A stretch of DNA of 64,000 nucleotides from JAFDYH01 sp049840875 (GCA_049840875.1 JASGJE010000019.1:558001-622000); one strand, 5' to 3'. Shown: positions 42,806 through 54,755, numbered from the stretch's first letter. The notes: a model not told the origin generated them from the sequence alone. Made by a program: numbers and translations.

Positions 42806-45800
42806 ATGAAATCAAAAGCTTTGTTTAGCCTTTCATTGTTGCTAACCTATGTTTTTACAGCTGCACAGGCGCCGAACCTGGCAAAAGTGATACCACCATC
42901 GCCAAACGCCGCCGCGTTTCAGAAGTATGGTGAAATACCGGTAAGCCCGTATACCGGAATACCGGATATATCAGTACCGGTTTATACGGTACAGTTCAGG
43001 GATATTTCAATTCCGATCAGTCTCAGCTATCACGGATCCGGGATAAAAGTCAATGAAGAATCCAGCCAGGTTGGACTCGGATGGGCAATGAACAGCGGTG
43101 GCTGCATCAGCAGGAATATTATCGGTGACGATGACTTTATCGGTTGGGGTTATTTTAATAATTATGCGAACAGCCTTCCGGATATTACCGGCAATCGCGG
43201 TCCAACAAATGTTCTTGTGCAAGGTTGCCTTTATCCGAGATTTAACAAGAGTATTCCGAATTTGCCTACGCTGGATACACTCGATCTTACTTCATACCTG
43301 ACGGCAAGCCCGGGTTATGACTTTCAGCCCGATCAATACTTTTATAATTTCTTAGGTCATTCCGGAAAATTCGTTTTAAAGAGAAACCGGACTGCCGCGC
43401 TGCAAAAAGCCGAAAAGATTGAAATTACCTGTATGGATACAACGGGTAGCGCTTTTCGTGTCCGGGACCTTTCCGGATTTATTTATGATTTTGCAGTAAC
43501 GGAAAATAATTACAGTAACAGTCAATATCATAACAGCGCCTGGTACCTCACGAAGATTACTTCACCGAATGGCAATGCTGTCACTTACAAGTACAGTACA
43601 AATGTAAACAGGGTCACAACGCTTGGTTCTTACGCAATAACAAGAGATGACTATACAACACCGATTATAGTCGCTAATGGTTTGATCTCCGGGGCAGCTT
43701 TTCCGACACAGGAGGGAACCGTTCCCCCAAGGGATTATTCTTCAGTCCAGTTAGATACCATTGATTTTACAAACGGCATTGTAAAATTCTTTTATTCCAC
43801 TAGAACAGACGTATCAAACGATAAGAAGCTGGACAGTGTCAGCATCTTTACGCGGGATGCAACCGGAACCTTAAGTGGCACTCCTTTCAAAACGATAGCG
43901 TTAACCTATACTTATTTTGACTACGGGGCAACAGACAATGATTTTAGTACCAGTACTGCATATTGTTCTCAACGGCTGAAATTGCTGAAAGTGACTGAAA
44001 AAGGATACTACGGCACGGTACCCAGTATTGCCAGCCCTTATGAATTTACTTATACAGAAGGTGCAGGGTACACAACAAACCTTCCTTCCAAAAATTCATT
44101 TGCGCGTGACCATTGGGGTTATTACAATGGCTACACGTCAAGCACTTCACTCTTGCCGACATTTACGCCAATCAGTTCGCCGGATGCCGTTCAAAGCGTC
44201 TTGGGTATACAAGGGGCTCAGCGTGATCCTGATCCTGTTTGCGTCCAGGCATTTGCGTTAAAGACAATTAAATATCCAACCGGTGGTACAACAGAATTGC
44301 AGTTTGAATCCAATGACTTTGACGAAAAGCAATCGCAGGTGAATGATTATTCTTATTTCGGAAAAATGTATTCGCTCGCTACCCAGACCAAGACGGTAAC
44401 CTATGATAATGTTGCCAAGCAGTTTTCCGGTACAGACACTGCAGACCTGCGCGATGAATACGTATTCACCAATAACACGTCCGGCGGCTCAGCTTATATG
44501 GTGCATCTGAATGCACATTTTCGTTTTTCAAACCCGTCAACAGACTGCTCCCGGTATTTTTATCAAAACCAGATCAAATTCGACATATATGATTCAACCG
44601 GTACCATAAATATTGCAAGCAAGGACCTCGGTAATTATAGCCCTTGCAGCGGAGGTAATTATAATAATTGTTTAATCTGTGGCGGCGGCGTATTTACCGT
44701 CAATACTGATATAAAACTACCACCCGGCAAATATGTGATCCACTTTTACGCTGACCCTGTTTTTAATGGCGCTTTGCAGGATGCAGGCTGGACGTTTACA
44801 TACTACTCACTGGCTTCAGCAGTTCAGACCTACGGAACCTATAACAAAAATTACGTAGTAGGTGGTGGTTTGAGAATTAAACGGATCATCGATCACGATT
44901 CCTTAAACGTGGCCAATGACAGGATCCGGCGTTTTGATTATCACTATATGGCTGACACCAACGGAGATGGTCTGCAGGAGGAAAATAGTTATGGAAGAAG
45001 GATGACTAAACCGTATTATGGATTTTTTGCAACCACTGCTGAGCATGTTCAGCAGGCAATTCCTACAGGTAGTATTGAAACCTTTTCTACTTCTGATCAC
45101 CTGATGCGCTCATCAGATAGTAACTATCCACTAAACGGGTCTGCAGCGGGCGCGGTGGTGGGTTATGACCAGGTTACGGTATACGAAGGGGAAAACGGCG
45201 AGAATGGAAAAACAGTTTATAAATATATCAATAAGCCCGATTTCGTCAGTCCTTATAACACCAGGTATGGATTGCCAATGCGTCCTCCCTATGGCGCCAC
45301 CATCCCTGAATCGTTGAATGGTTCTTTACTTAACCAGACTTCGTGGTCAGCCGACGGAAAAAAAGTGAAGGAAGTAATAAATGGATACATCTCTGATATC
45401 GATAATGATAATACGATTTATGGCGTCGAACAGCGGACTTACCAGAAATATTTAACAACAATAGATCTTAATGGAAATAGCAGCCGCACGTCGGATTATT
45501 ATTTGCCTTGTGACAAATTGCTTGTCTCCTACTGGCTTCAGAAATCTGTATTTAATCATCTCGATACGGCCACCGAAAGGATCTATGCGCAGGGAGATGA
45601 TACCAAATACGAGGAAGTGATTACGAATTATTATTATGAAGACACCTCACATTATCTTCCGACAAGGGTTGTAACAACAAACAGTAAAAATGAAAAAATC
45701 ACAACGTTTAATACCTATCCTTCCAGTTATACTACTTTGACGGCTGGTGATGCCGTTACACAAGGCGTATTGAATCTGCGGAATAAGCATATTATCAACG

Positions 45801-46645
45801 CCCCGGTTGAAAAATATATCCAGAAGATCAATGGAGATGGCAGCAACACGAGGGTGACATCGGGTGTTATAACCACATATGGAGCATCAACGCCGTTGCC
45901 ATCGCTCGCTTACACAACGGAAACCGTATCACCGATTACCAATTTCGCTTCACTGATCATCAATGGCAGCGGTGCGACAATGGATACCCGTTATAAGCCG
46001 CAGATTTATTTTGATAGTTATGATAGCTATGGCAATATCATTCAGCAACATAAAACAAATGATATTTCCAGCGCTTATGTATGGGATTATAATTCATCGG
46101 TGCCGGTAGCGGAATGCGTGAATGCCGCAGCTAATGAAATTGCATATACTTCGTTTGAATGGAACGGGTCCGGGAACTGGACAATCCCCTCAGCGACAAG
46201 GAATACATCGCTGGCGATGACGGGCAAAAAAAGCTACTCGCTCAGTAGCGGCAGCATTACCAAAACGATTGCCAATACGGCCAAAAGCTATATCGTGAGT
46301 TTCTGGAGCCAGGCCGGTACAGCAACCGTTAACAGCACGAGTGCAGCAACGTCACTAACAAGAAATGGCTGGACCTATAATGAAATCGTTCTTACTGCAG
46401 GAACTGCTTCGGTTACTGTTGCAGGGACCGGGACAATTGACGAACTGCGGTTGTATCCTTCTGACGGCCGCATGTCTACATACACCTTCGAACCGCTGGT
46501 CGGAGTATCCAGTGTAACGGACATGAATAACCGCATTAATTATTACGAATATGACGGTCTTGGACGGTTGAAACTCGTAAAAGACATGTTTGGCAATGTG
46601 GTCAAAACCATGGGCTATCACTATAAAAATAATTCATCGAATTAA
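42806..46645 (+). CDS. Large secreted YD/RHS-like surface protein
   Basis: 1279 residues. Signal peptide at about 1-21. The N-terminal motif (PVSPYTGIPDISVPVYTVQ, ISLSYHGSGIKVNEESSQVGLGW, NSGGCISR) is the opening of SpvB/RHS-associated proteins of Bacteroidota, which build a large beta-shell. YD-type repeats are recognisable near the C-terminus (YYEYDGLGRLKLVKD and a final GNVVKTMGYHYK). There is no RHS core cleavage motif and no variable toxin tip, so this one ends as a shell without cargo. It is followed directly by two genes with a different Ig-like module and the frameshifted RHS toxin-type gene. Confidence 0.82.
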   Translation: MKSKALFSLSLLLTYVFTAAQAPNLAKVIPPSPNAAAFQKYGEIPVSPYTGIPDISVPVYTVQFRDISIPISLSYHGSGIKVNEESSQVGLGWAMNSGGCISRNIIGDDDFIGWGYFNNYANSLPDITGNRGPTNVLVQGCLYPRFNKSIPNLPTLDTLDLTSYLTASPGYDFQPDQYFYNFLGHSGKFVLKRNRTAALQKAEKIEITCMDTTGSAFRVRDLSGFIYDFAVTENNYSNSQYHNSAWYLTKITSPNGNAVTYKYSTNVNRVTTLGSYAITRDDYTTPIIVANGLISGAAFPTQEGTVPPRDYSSVQLDTIDFTNGIVKFFYSTRTDVSNDKKLDSVSIFTRDATGTLSGTPFKTIALTYTYFDYGATDNDFSTSTAYCSQRLKLLKVTEKGYYGTVPSIASPYEFTYTEGAGYTTNLPSKNSFARDHWGYYNGYTSSTSLLPTFTPISSPDAVQSVLGIQGAQRDPDPVCVQAFALKTIKYPTGGTTELQFESNDFDEKQSQVNDYSYFGKMYSLATQTKTVTYDNVAKQFSGTDTADLRDEYVFTNNTSGGSAYMVHLNAHFRFSNPSTDCSRYFYQNQIKFDIYDSTGTINIASKDLGNYSPCSGGNYNNCLICGGGVFTVNTDIKLPPGKYVIHFYADPVFNGALQDAGWTFTYYSLASAVQTYGTYNKNYVVGGGLRIKRIIDHDSLNVANDRIRRFDYHYMADTNGDGLQEENSYGRRMTKPYYGFFATTAEHVQQAIPTGSIETFSTSDHLMRSSDSNYPLNGSAAGAVVGYDQVTVYEGENGENGKTVYKYINKPDFVSPYNTRYGLPMRPPYGATIPESLNGSLLNQTSWSADGKKVKEVINGYISDIDNDNTIYGVEQRTYQKYLTTIDLNGNSSRTSDYYLPCDKLLVSYWLQKSVFNHLDTATERIYAQGDDTKYEEVITNYYYEDTSHYLPTRVVTTNSKNEKITTFNTYPSSYTTLTAGDAVTQGVLNLRNKHIINAPVEKYIQKINGDGSNTRVTSGVITTYGASTPLPSLAYTTETVSPITNFASLIINGSGATMDTRYKPQIYFDSYDSYGNIIQQHKTNDISSAYVWDYNSSVPVAECVNAAANEIAYTSFEWNGSGNWTIPSATRNTSLAMTGKKSYSLSSGSITKTIANTAKSYIVSFWSQAGTATVNSTSAATSLTRNGWTYNEIVLTAGTASVTVAGTGTIDELRLYPSDGRMSTYTFEPLVGVSSVTDMNNRINYYEYDGLGRLKLVKDMFGNVVKTMGYHYKNNSSN

Positions 46646-46659
46646 ATCTTTTTATACGC

Positions 46660-47283
46660 ATGAAAAAGCTATTTGCGAATGGCATAACGGGCATCGCCTG
46701 CCTCTTACTATCGTTTTCCGGGTTCAGTCAGCTCAGTATAGAAGGGCAAACCTGTGTTCTGTCCGGTACAGAATACCTGTACAATCTCAGGGGGAATATT
46801 CCGGATGGCGCCCAGGTCTGTGTCAATGGCGGAACAATAACCGGGGTCACATCTTCCTGTACGTCAGCTTTAGGTGGGGGATCTATTCGTGTGACCTGGA
46901 CCGATAAAAAAGGCACGATCAGCCTGAAATCGGGACAGGGCAATGCGAGCCTTGATGTTGTTGTTACAATGCCGCTTGATCCTGGAACGATCAGTTCAGT
47001 CAAGGCGGAATTGATCAGTTTCAAAGCTTCCTGCTCCGCCATCTCCTGTGGCAAACCAACCGGGGGAGGTTGCAGCGCTACCTATTCTTTCCAGTGGCAG
47101 CGGTCACTGAATAACCTGAACTGGGAAGATATCAAAGGAGCTACAGGGCAGAATCTCGGCGCACTCTCAGCGCTGACCGATACGTACTTCTACCGGAGAA
47201 GAGTAACCGAAAATAACTCGCAGACGGTGGCCTATTCGGATGTCACCGTCGTTTACGTTTCAGTTGACATGACAGGCCATTAA
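46660..47283 (+). CDS. Secreted Ig-like module protein related to the N-terminus of the next RHS gene
   Basis: 207 residues with a signal peptide (ITGIACLLLSFSGFS, then Q). Residues about 25-110 resemble the N-terminal domain of the RHS protein at 47304 (both have VNGGTI or VTGGTI, then a SGxGxxSL or TTSLGNATL strand), and residues about 130-200 match one of its repeats (YSFQWQRSLNNLNWEDIKGA, FYRRRVTENN). It is therefore most simply a partial duplicate of the RHS 5' end. The gap before the RHS gene is 20 bases. Function unknown. Confidence 0.7.
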   Translation: MKKLFANGITGIACLLLSFSGFSQLSIEGQTCVLSGTEYLYNLRGNIPDGAQVCVNGGTITGVTSSCTSALGGGSIRVTWTDKKGTISLKSGQGNASLDVVVTMPLDPGTISSVKAELISFKASCSAISCGKPTGGGCSATYSFQWQRSLNNLNWEDIKGATGQNLGALSALTDTYFYRRRVTENNSQTVAYSDVTVVYVSVDMTGH

Positions 47284-47303
47284 ACAATACTTAACTTCTT
47301 TGT

Positions 47304-50300
47304 ATGTCGTATAAACATTTGTGTACTGCTATCCTTATACTATTTTTTTGCCAGGTTGTCGCGGCGAACCCTTTTAATACGGTTTCAATTACCGGGCCCA
47401 CCTGCGGAACGGCCAATACTGTCTATCAGTTCACGATCGTCTCTTCGCCGATGTGGACCAATTCGACAAATATGCAATGGTGTGTTACCGGTGGTACAAT
47501 AAGCACTACCTCCGGGGGAACGTTCACCACCGGCTGTAAAAGCGCTACGCCATTGCCCAATGTCTATGTTAAGTTTACAAGCAGCGGATCCATAACACTC
47601 ACAACTTCCCTGGGAAATGCCACGTTGAATTTTACCGTATCTGCATCTGTGACCGGTGGAACCATCACAAATACATCGCAGACGATAACCTATGGAACTG
47701 TACCGGGGTTGAATCTTGGTTCAAGCGCGGGCGCCAGCGGGGGCAGTTGTTCACCGAGCTATTCCTATCAGTGGCAGTCATCACCAAACAATGTTACCTA
47801 TACAAATATTTCCGGTGCAACAGCGACTACATACAATTTCTCTTCAGCGCTTACGGCCACTACTTATTACCGGCGCATGGTAACGGAAACCGTTTCTGGC
47901 ACTGTGGCGTATTCCAACGTTGCGACAGTTACCGTAATGCCACAATTATACCCGAACTCGGTATTGCCGGCGAGCCAGGATATATTTATCGGGGATGCTG
48001 CGTCGAATCTTTCCATCCCGAACGCTTCCGGTGGCAACTGTTCCGGAAGCTATACCTACAGTTGGCAATACTCTACGGATAACAGTATCTGGAACACGTC
48101 CGGAATCGGAACACAAAATGGTCTTGTTCCGGGTTCACCTACCGCGACAATTTATTACCGGCGAAAAGTAGTGTGTGGTACAGAAACTGCCTATTCTTCC
48201 GCGGGGGCCATCTACGTTCATACGCATCTCGCAGCCAGCAGTATATCTCCGGGTTCTTCTACAGTAACGTATAATTACGGGACCGGGAACACTGAGTACA
48301 AGTATTTCCGGCGGTATTTGCACATCCTATACGATACAGTGGATGCAAAGCACCGATAACTCCACATGGACAAATATATCGGGAGCGACGTCGTCCACTT
48401 ATAACCCCGGCAATCTCACAGCGACCCGGTACTACAAAGTGCAGGTGGTGTGCGGATCGGAAACAGTGTATGCGGGACCGGTTACGATAACCGTTGCTCC
48501 GCAGCTGGTGGCCGGTACGATTGGTGGCGGCAGTTCACCAATCAGCTATAATACTTCGCCGGGCTATTTTACAGTTTCGGGTATCACCGGTGGAAATTGC
48601 GGCGGGGCGTATACCTATCAATGGCAACAGTCATCGGATAACGTAACCTTCACCAATGTCAGTGGCGCTACCGCTTCAAATTTTAATCCTGGCAATCTTA
48701 CGGCAATAACTTATTACCGGCTCGTCATAAACTGCGGGCTTGAATCGGTAACGACAAATACGATAACGACAACCGTTACCCCGCAATTGATTGCGGGGAC
48801 TATAACCAGCCCGGTTGGTTCAACGATTACCTATAATACGGCGCCCGGAACGATCAGCGGCACAGCTGCATCCGGTGGAGGATGTTCGGGCGCGTACAGC
48901 TATCAATGGGAATCGTCGGTTGATAATGTAAACTTCAGTGCCATCGGTGGCGCGACTTCGCTTACGTATGTTCCGGGTGCAATGACAACGTCCACTTATT
49001 ACCGCAGGAAAATAACCTGCGGCACAGAGACGATTTATTCCAACACAGTTTACATTGTTGTTGCAGCACAACTGGCTGCGGGTGCCATCAGCCCGGTGTC
49101 CTCCACGATTCCATTCAATTCTTCCCCGGGAACGCTCATCAGTTTCAGCGCCTCGGGCGGTAACTGTTCCGGTGCTTATTCCTACCAGTGGCAACAAAGC
49201 ACCGATAATGTAACGTTCAATAACATCAGTGCGGCAACAACATTGACGTACACTCCCGGGAATCTAATTGTATTAACATATTACCGGGTCGTTGTAACCT
49301 GTGGTACCGAGACAGCGTATTCTGCTGCAACGGCGATTTCTGTAGGCACATCCGGATGCACCGATATGAGTTATGTCCGTGTCCGTGATATTATTAAACC
49401 CGGGATTACCGACAAAGCAAGTGCGGACGCCTTGACCGGGAATACTAATGCACGACAGGCAACACAGTATGTCGATGGATTAGGCCGTGTTGTCCAGGTC
49501 GTAGTTCAGCAGGGGTCACTGGCAACAGGTCAATCCGCAACCGATCTTGTCAGTCCTGCGTTATACGATCCGTTTGGCAGGGAATCCTATAAATTATTGC
49601 CCTACGCATCTTCGGGTACGGATGGCAGTTATAAATGCAGCGCTGTAAGCGAACAGAATACCTACAATGCATCGCGGTATACCGATGAACAATACTATTA
49701 TGGCAAAACATTGTTTGAAGCGTCACCCATTAACCGCCCATCAGGCACTTATGCACCTGGTAATAACTGGGTAGGATCGTCGAGAGGAGTCCTTACCAAC
49801 GCCTGGATAAATACAGTAACGGATTCTGTACGGATCTGGAATGTGACCGATGTGACAAATGATTTCGGTACCTATACGTCACCCGGATTTTATGCGGCAG
49901 GCCTGCTTGCAAAATCCTCTTCCAGGGATGAAAGCGGTAACCAGGTGATTGAATTTAAAGACAAAGAAGGGAAGGTCGTTCTGAAAAAAGTACAACTTAG
50001 CGCTACAGCGGACAACGGCAGCGGTTCAGGGCATGCAGGATGGCTATGCACCTATTACATTTATGATGATTTCGGTCTTCTACGCTGCGTGATTCAACCC
50101 GTGGGTGTACAGCTGCTGCAAGCTAACAGTTGGGCATTTACGGCAACTATTTATAATGAACAAAGTTTCCGTTATACCTATGACGGCAGGCAGCGGGCAA
50201 TTATGAAAAAAGTTCCCGGAGCAGGCATTGTCTATATTATTTATGATGCGCGTGACAGAGTGGTCATGACACAGGATTCAGTGATGCGGGCAGCACACAA

Positions 50301-53300
50301 GTGGCTATATACCTCTTATGAGGTGCTAAACCGCCCATCAATAAGCGGATTAATTACAGATAATACAAATTATAATAACGCTGCTTATCATCGCGGACTC
50401 GCTGAAGTCAGCACAGCTTATCCTAACGTTGCCGGGTATACAAATGAAGAGTTGTCAAGAACTTTTTACGATAGCTACGGCTGGAGAAGTGGTGAAGGAA
50501 ATCCATTGAGTGCAACCTGGAATACAACCGACAACGGCTATTTTCAGGCATCCTCAACCACTGTATATCCCTATGCGGAAACGCCATCGCAAACTATACA
50601 GCTAAAAGGATTGGTTACAGGTACAAAAGCAAAGGTTCTGGGCAGCACTGCGACATTTAATTATACAGCCAGCTTCTACGACGAAAAAGCAAGAGTGATC
50701 CAGGTGCAAAGCTCAAATATCAGCGGCGGAACCGATATTGCAACGTCGCAATTTAGCTGGTCCCGGCCAACCCCTATTAACAATTATGCGCAATGAAAAA
50801 GCCGGCACCAATTCCCAAACCTCAGTTGTATTGACCCAGTTGACATATGACGACCTGGGTCGCATGGCAAAGGTGGAAAAAAGGATCAGTAATACGAAAG
50901 TAAACAGCGGGACCATGCCTGGGTCATGGAGCACGGTTTCACAGGCTGAGTACGATGCAATGGGGTTGGTAACTAAGAAAAAATTAGGCGCGGCGCCGTT
51001 AGAAACCTTACAGTTTGACTATAATATCCGGGGATGGATCCTAGGTGCCAATCGCGCTTACGTAAAAGATACCCTCAGCACAACAAACTGGTTTGGTTTT
51101 GACCTTGGCTACGATAAAACTTCCTTTAGTGTTAATGGAGCTGCAAGGAGCTATACAGTTCCACAATACAATGGCAATATCAATGGTATGCTCTGGAAGA
51201 GCACGGGTGATGATGAATTGCGTAAATATGACTTTGCCTACGATGCAGCAAACCGTATAACAGGCGCCGACTTCAACCAGTTAACAGCTGGTGTGTTTAA
51301 TAAAAGCGCATTGGTTGACTTTAGCGTAACCGGACTCAATTATGACGCTAATGGCAATATCTTAAACATGAATCAAAAGGGCTGGAAACTCGGAGGCAGT
51401 GCAACGATTGATAGTTTACTATACACCTATATCAATGGCACAAACCGGTTATTGAATGTCCTCGACCGGAAAAATGATACGACCACGAGATTAGGTGATT
51501 TCCGAAGCTCTAAAGCATATATGACTGCGCTGGGCAATAATAAAACGACTGCAGCCGCAGATTACAGCTATGACCCCAACGGCAATCTATCGATTGATAA
51601 TAACAAGGACATTACGGCTATACTATATAATCATCTCAATCTGCCGGATAGTATACGTATCAAAGGTAAGGGTACGATCAAGTATACCTACGATGCAGCC
51701 GGTGTGAAATTGAAAAAAATGACAGTTGACAGTACGACATCGCCGGTCAAAATAACCACGACTTTGTACCTGTTCGGTAATTTCATCAATGACACGTTGC
51801 AATATCTGCCGCAGGAAGAAGGCAGGGTGAGATACGATACGACGAAGAAGGCTTTGTATTACGATTACTTTGTAAAGGACCATCTTGGGAATGTGCGTAT
51901 GGTGCTGACAGAACAGAAGGATACCAGTTTTTATCCGGCTGCCAGTATGGAGACAGCGCAATTAACCAACGAAAGACTTTTCTACAGTAAAGTAGATACC
52001 GGCAGGGTGAATAAATCTACCGTTACAGGATATCCGAGTGATACTTACACAAACCCGAATGATTTTATTCAAAAGACTGGAAGCAATGGTGTGAAGGTTG
52101 GAACAGGTATTGTGCTTAAAGTAATGGCAGGAGACCAGTTTAACATTCGCGCGAATAGCTGGTATAGCAGCAGCAGTCCGACGCCGGGAACGCCTGCAAG
52201 TCCCTTAAACGATATTGTTGCTGCGCTTGCAGGAAGTATTGGCGGCATGCCAGGCGGCAAAGTTTCTGGTGCGGAACTACTCGCCAGCGGCACACTACCC
52301 GTCGGAGCGGGTAATTATCTCGGTACACAAAGTGGCTATACGGTTAGTAAACCAAAAGCCTTTATTAATTGGGTGCTATTCGACGAACGATTCAATTTTG
52401 TGGCGGGCAGCAGTGGCTTTGAACAGGTAGGAACCGCAGGAACATTTACTACCCATGTCAGGAATAATATGCCTGTGAACAAAAGCGGCTATTTGTATAT
52501 TTATGTCAGTAACGAAACGCCGAATATTGATGTGTTCTTTGACAATTTGCAGGTGACGCATATAAGAGGTCCATTAACTGAAGAGACACATTATTATCCA
52601 TTCGGATTGACAATGAATGGAATTAATAGCAGAGTACTTAAGAGCAATTACGCTGAGAATAAGTATAATTATAACGATAAGGAAATGCAGAATAAAGAAT
52701 TTTATGATAATAGCGGGCTGGAGTTGTACGATTACGGAGCACGATTTTATGATGGTCAAATCGGCCGTTGGAACCATATAGATCCCCTGAGTGAGAAATA
52801 CCCCCTTTTCAGTCCTTATGCTTACGCGATTAATAATCCTGTGAGATTTATTGATCTCAAAGGAATGCAACCAGGCGACCCTAATGACATCCGATTAATT
52901 TTTGCCGGAGGTTCTCATAAAGCGGGGGACAATAATACATTTAATTATGCGGCTAAAAACGTTGCGAAGGACTATAAAGGTGATGGAACTACAGTAATGC
53001 TTCTAGAGGCAAAATCGTCAGATTATATATCGAGCACTATTAATTCTAATAAAGACAATTCGATTGCTTCTTTAGATTTAATCACTCATGGAGGCAAAAC
53101 CGGCTTTTTCATGTACGCGAATAATAGTGCCAAACAAAACGTAACCATGTACGATGCGGCCGTCACCAAGGATTGGTTTGGCGACGATGTTAAAAAAGAT
53201 GCAGGAACAATCAGTGATATTGATTATAACAAGTTTAAAGATGACGCAGTTATTGAAATACATGGATGTAACGCGGGAGCGGACAGGGGGTTTTTGGATA

Positions 53301-53584
53301 ATATTGCGGAAGATATGAGCGAAAAATTGTACGGAGCGGGTAAAACGGGAGCCGTTGTCATTGCGCACGAAACGCAATCCGGGCCACAGATCGATGGTGA
53401 TGGAAAAACAAAAGCGTCAAAACAAGACTACAGACATGGTACACGTTCGGTGTTCTACAATGGTGATAAAATCCTGACCACAAATCAAAAAGGACGAATC
53501 ACTCAAAAGCAAATAAAGGAAGCAATAGAGAAATACAATGTACAAAAAGAAGAAGAACTTAACGCAAAATCACTTGCTTTTTAA
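47304..53584 (+). pseudogene. RHS polymorphic-toxin-type gene interrupted by two single-base frameshifts
   Basis: One 6.3-kb gene in three frames. Segment 1 (47304-48359) has a signal peptide and begins an array of Ig-like repeats of about 86 residues (YSYQWQSS, NISGATATTY, TYYRRMVT). Segment 2 (in frame from about 48277 to 50796) continues the repeats, then a DUF6443-type region (VRDIIKPGITDKASADAL) and RHS/YD sequence. Segment 3 (from about 50765 to 53584) holds the RHS core (GARFYDGQIGRWNHIDPLSEKYP) and a variable tip. Comparison with sister repeats places break 1 at an extra T (48275-48276) and break 2 at an extra C (50762-50764); removing them restores TYNTGPGTLS and FSWSGQPLLT. The tip (after about 52870) has THGG (H codon 53087-53089) and IHGCNAG (C codon 53267-53269), resembling clan CD cysteine peptidases. 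Either decayed gene or sequence error. Confidence 0.85.
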
Positions 53585-53587
53585 CTT

Positions 53588-53974
53588 ATGAAAAAAATAT
53601 TATTTATCATTCTCGCAGCGGGACTATTATCCCTCACAATTTTTGAATATCTGCACTATAAAACGATTGATGCGAGATGCTCAGTGACATGTTCATACAA
53701 TGGCTACGCCTGTGGACTATGTTCCGCGGAATACAAAATCAATGATATCAAAATCAATGGATATAGGGAATTGGACTTTTTGGGGAAAGATGTAAAGGTT
53801 TTGTTTTCAAAAAGTCATATGGAAAAGGAAGTGGATAGTATTGTTAATAAATGTCAAATCTGTTATGCTTATAACTTTACCGGAACTATTGTGAAAAGAA
53901 GATCAGATGCCTTTTTTATTATGACAGTCGACTCATTTTCTGTGCATCTTGTTAACAATGATTGCTGCAAATAG
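53588..53974 (+). CDS. Small membrane-anchored or secreted protein, candidate immunity protein
   Basis: 128 residues. N-terminal hydrophobic helix at about 4-20 (ILFIILAAGLLSLTIFE) acts as signal anchor or signal peptide. The mature part has eight cysteines in pairs (RCSVTCSYNG, CGLCSAEY, KCQICYAY, NDCCK), so it likely folds with disulfides in the periplasm. The gene begins 3 bases after the RHS stop codon, which is where the immunity gene of a polymorphic toxin stands, and its periplasmic, cysteine-rich nature could suit blocking a cysteine peptidase tip. That role is inference from position only. Confidence 0.6.
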   Translation: MKKILFIILAAGLLSLTIFEYLHYKTIDARCSVTCSYNGYACGLCSAEYKINDIKINGYRELDFLGKDVKVLFSKSHMEKEVDSIVNKCQICYAYNFTGTIVKRRSDAFFIMTVDSFSVHLVNNDCCK

Positions 53975-54310
53975 TCGAATTGTCAAAAATCTTTCGCAAC
54001 ATACTGAGAATAATGCTGGTTTGCCAGCCTTAACAGCTATCCGTTAACTTCGGCTGCAAAACAAAATCAGCGGCAGTTCCATGCTGACACGGGCTTATTG
54101 CCCTGCCTGCAAAAAATACGCCGGGTGTTGTCCCTACTATTAATTGACAATCTCAAAGAGTAAAAGGCCTTTAAATTGTCATTATACATTGGTTCTTCGA
54201 CGAGGTATTTTTTATCGAAGGCTCCGGGCTCATTCCCTTTCGATTTATATTTTTCGATGATCGTCTGAGAAGAAACGCAGGGGCAAACGGACCGTTTCTC
54301 CATGGATAAT

Positions 54311-54389
54311 AAAAAAGCATACGCCAAGGCGTATGCTCCCGTTTGTGTCACAGCGCACTGCTAAGGTTGCTGCGGCGGATGGAAGATAG
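54311..54389 (-). ncRNA. Candidate structured RNA element, copy 2, with terminator on the minus strand
   Basis: Read on the minus strand: CTATCTTCC (54389-54381), AGCAACC (54370-54364), CGCTGTGACACAAACGGGA (54355-54337), then a perfect 10-bp hairpin AGCATACGCC-TT-GGCGTATGCT (54337-54316) followed by six T. The first three blocks match copy 1 (33927-34040). The terminator suggests an independent leftward transcript ending here. No known RNA family is recognised. The surrounding 53975-54755 region has no convincing gene. Confidence 0.4.
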
Positions 54390-54755
54390 GGCGATTAAAG
54401 CGAAATAAAAAAATAGTGGCTATCGTTTGAAAACTTCTATGATTGTGGAACTGCAACGAGGATTTTTCTATGCTTCCCGGTTCTTTATTAGTGAGATATC
54501 TGAAGATTCATCGATTAATTACGACCGTTCGTAAAAAAATCAGTGCTTCACTTAATAATTCAAAACGAGCTCATTATATTTGTTTCCAGTTCTTATCCAT
54601 TCGTCTTTATCGACTGGCTGAGGGAAAACGGGCCCTGTGACGCCACTTGCAACAATGCGGACTCCTTAGCCGCAGGGTGCAGACGGAAATAATTCCGGGT
54701 GGGTAGTTATGCGTGGTCAAACCATTTTGCACAGTACTCTTAAAATCCCGTTTGT

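Noticed and set aside
54067..54351. 94-codon leftward open frame
   Set aside because: It reads through a perfect terminator hairpin and the conserved non-coding element, and its product has no recognisable feature.
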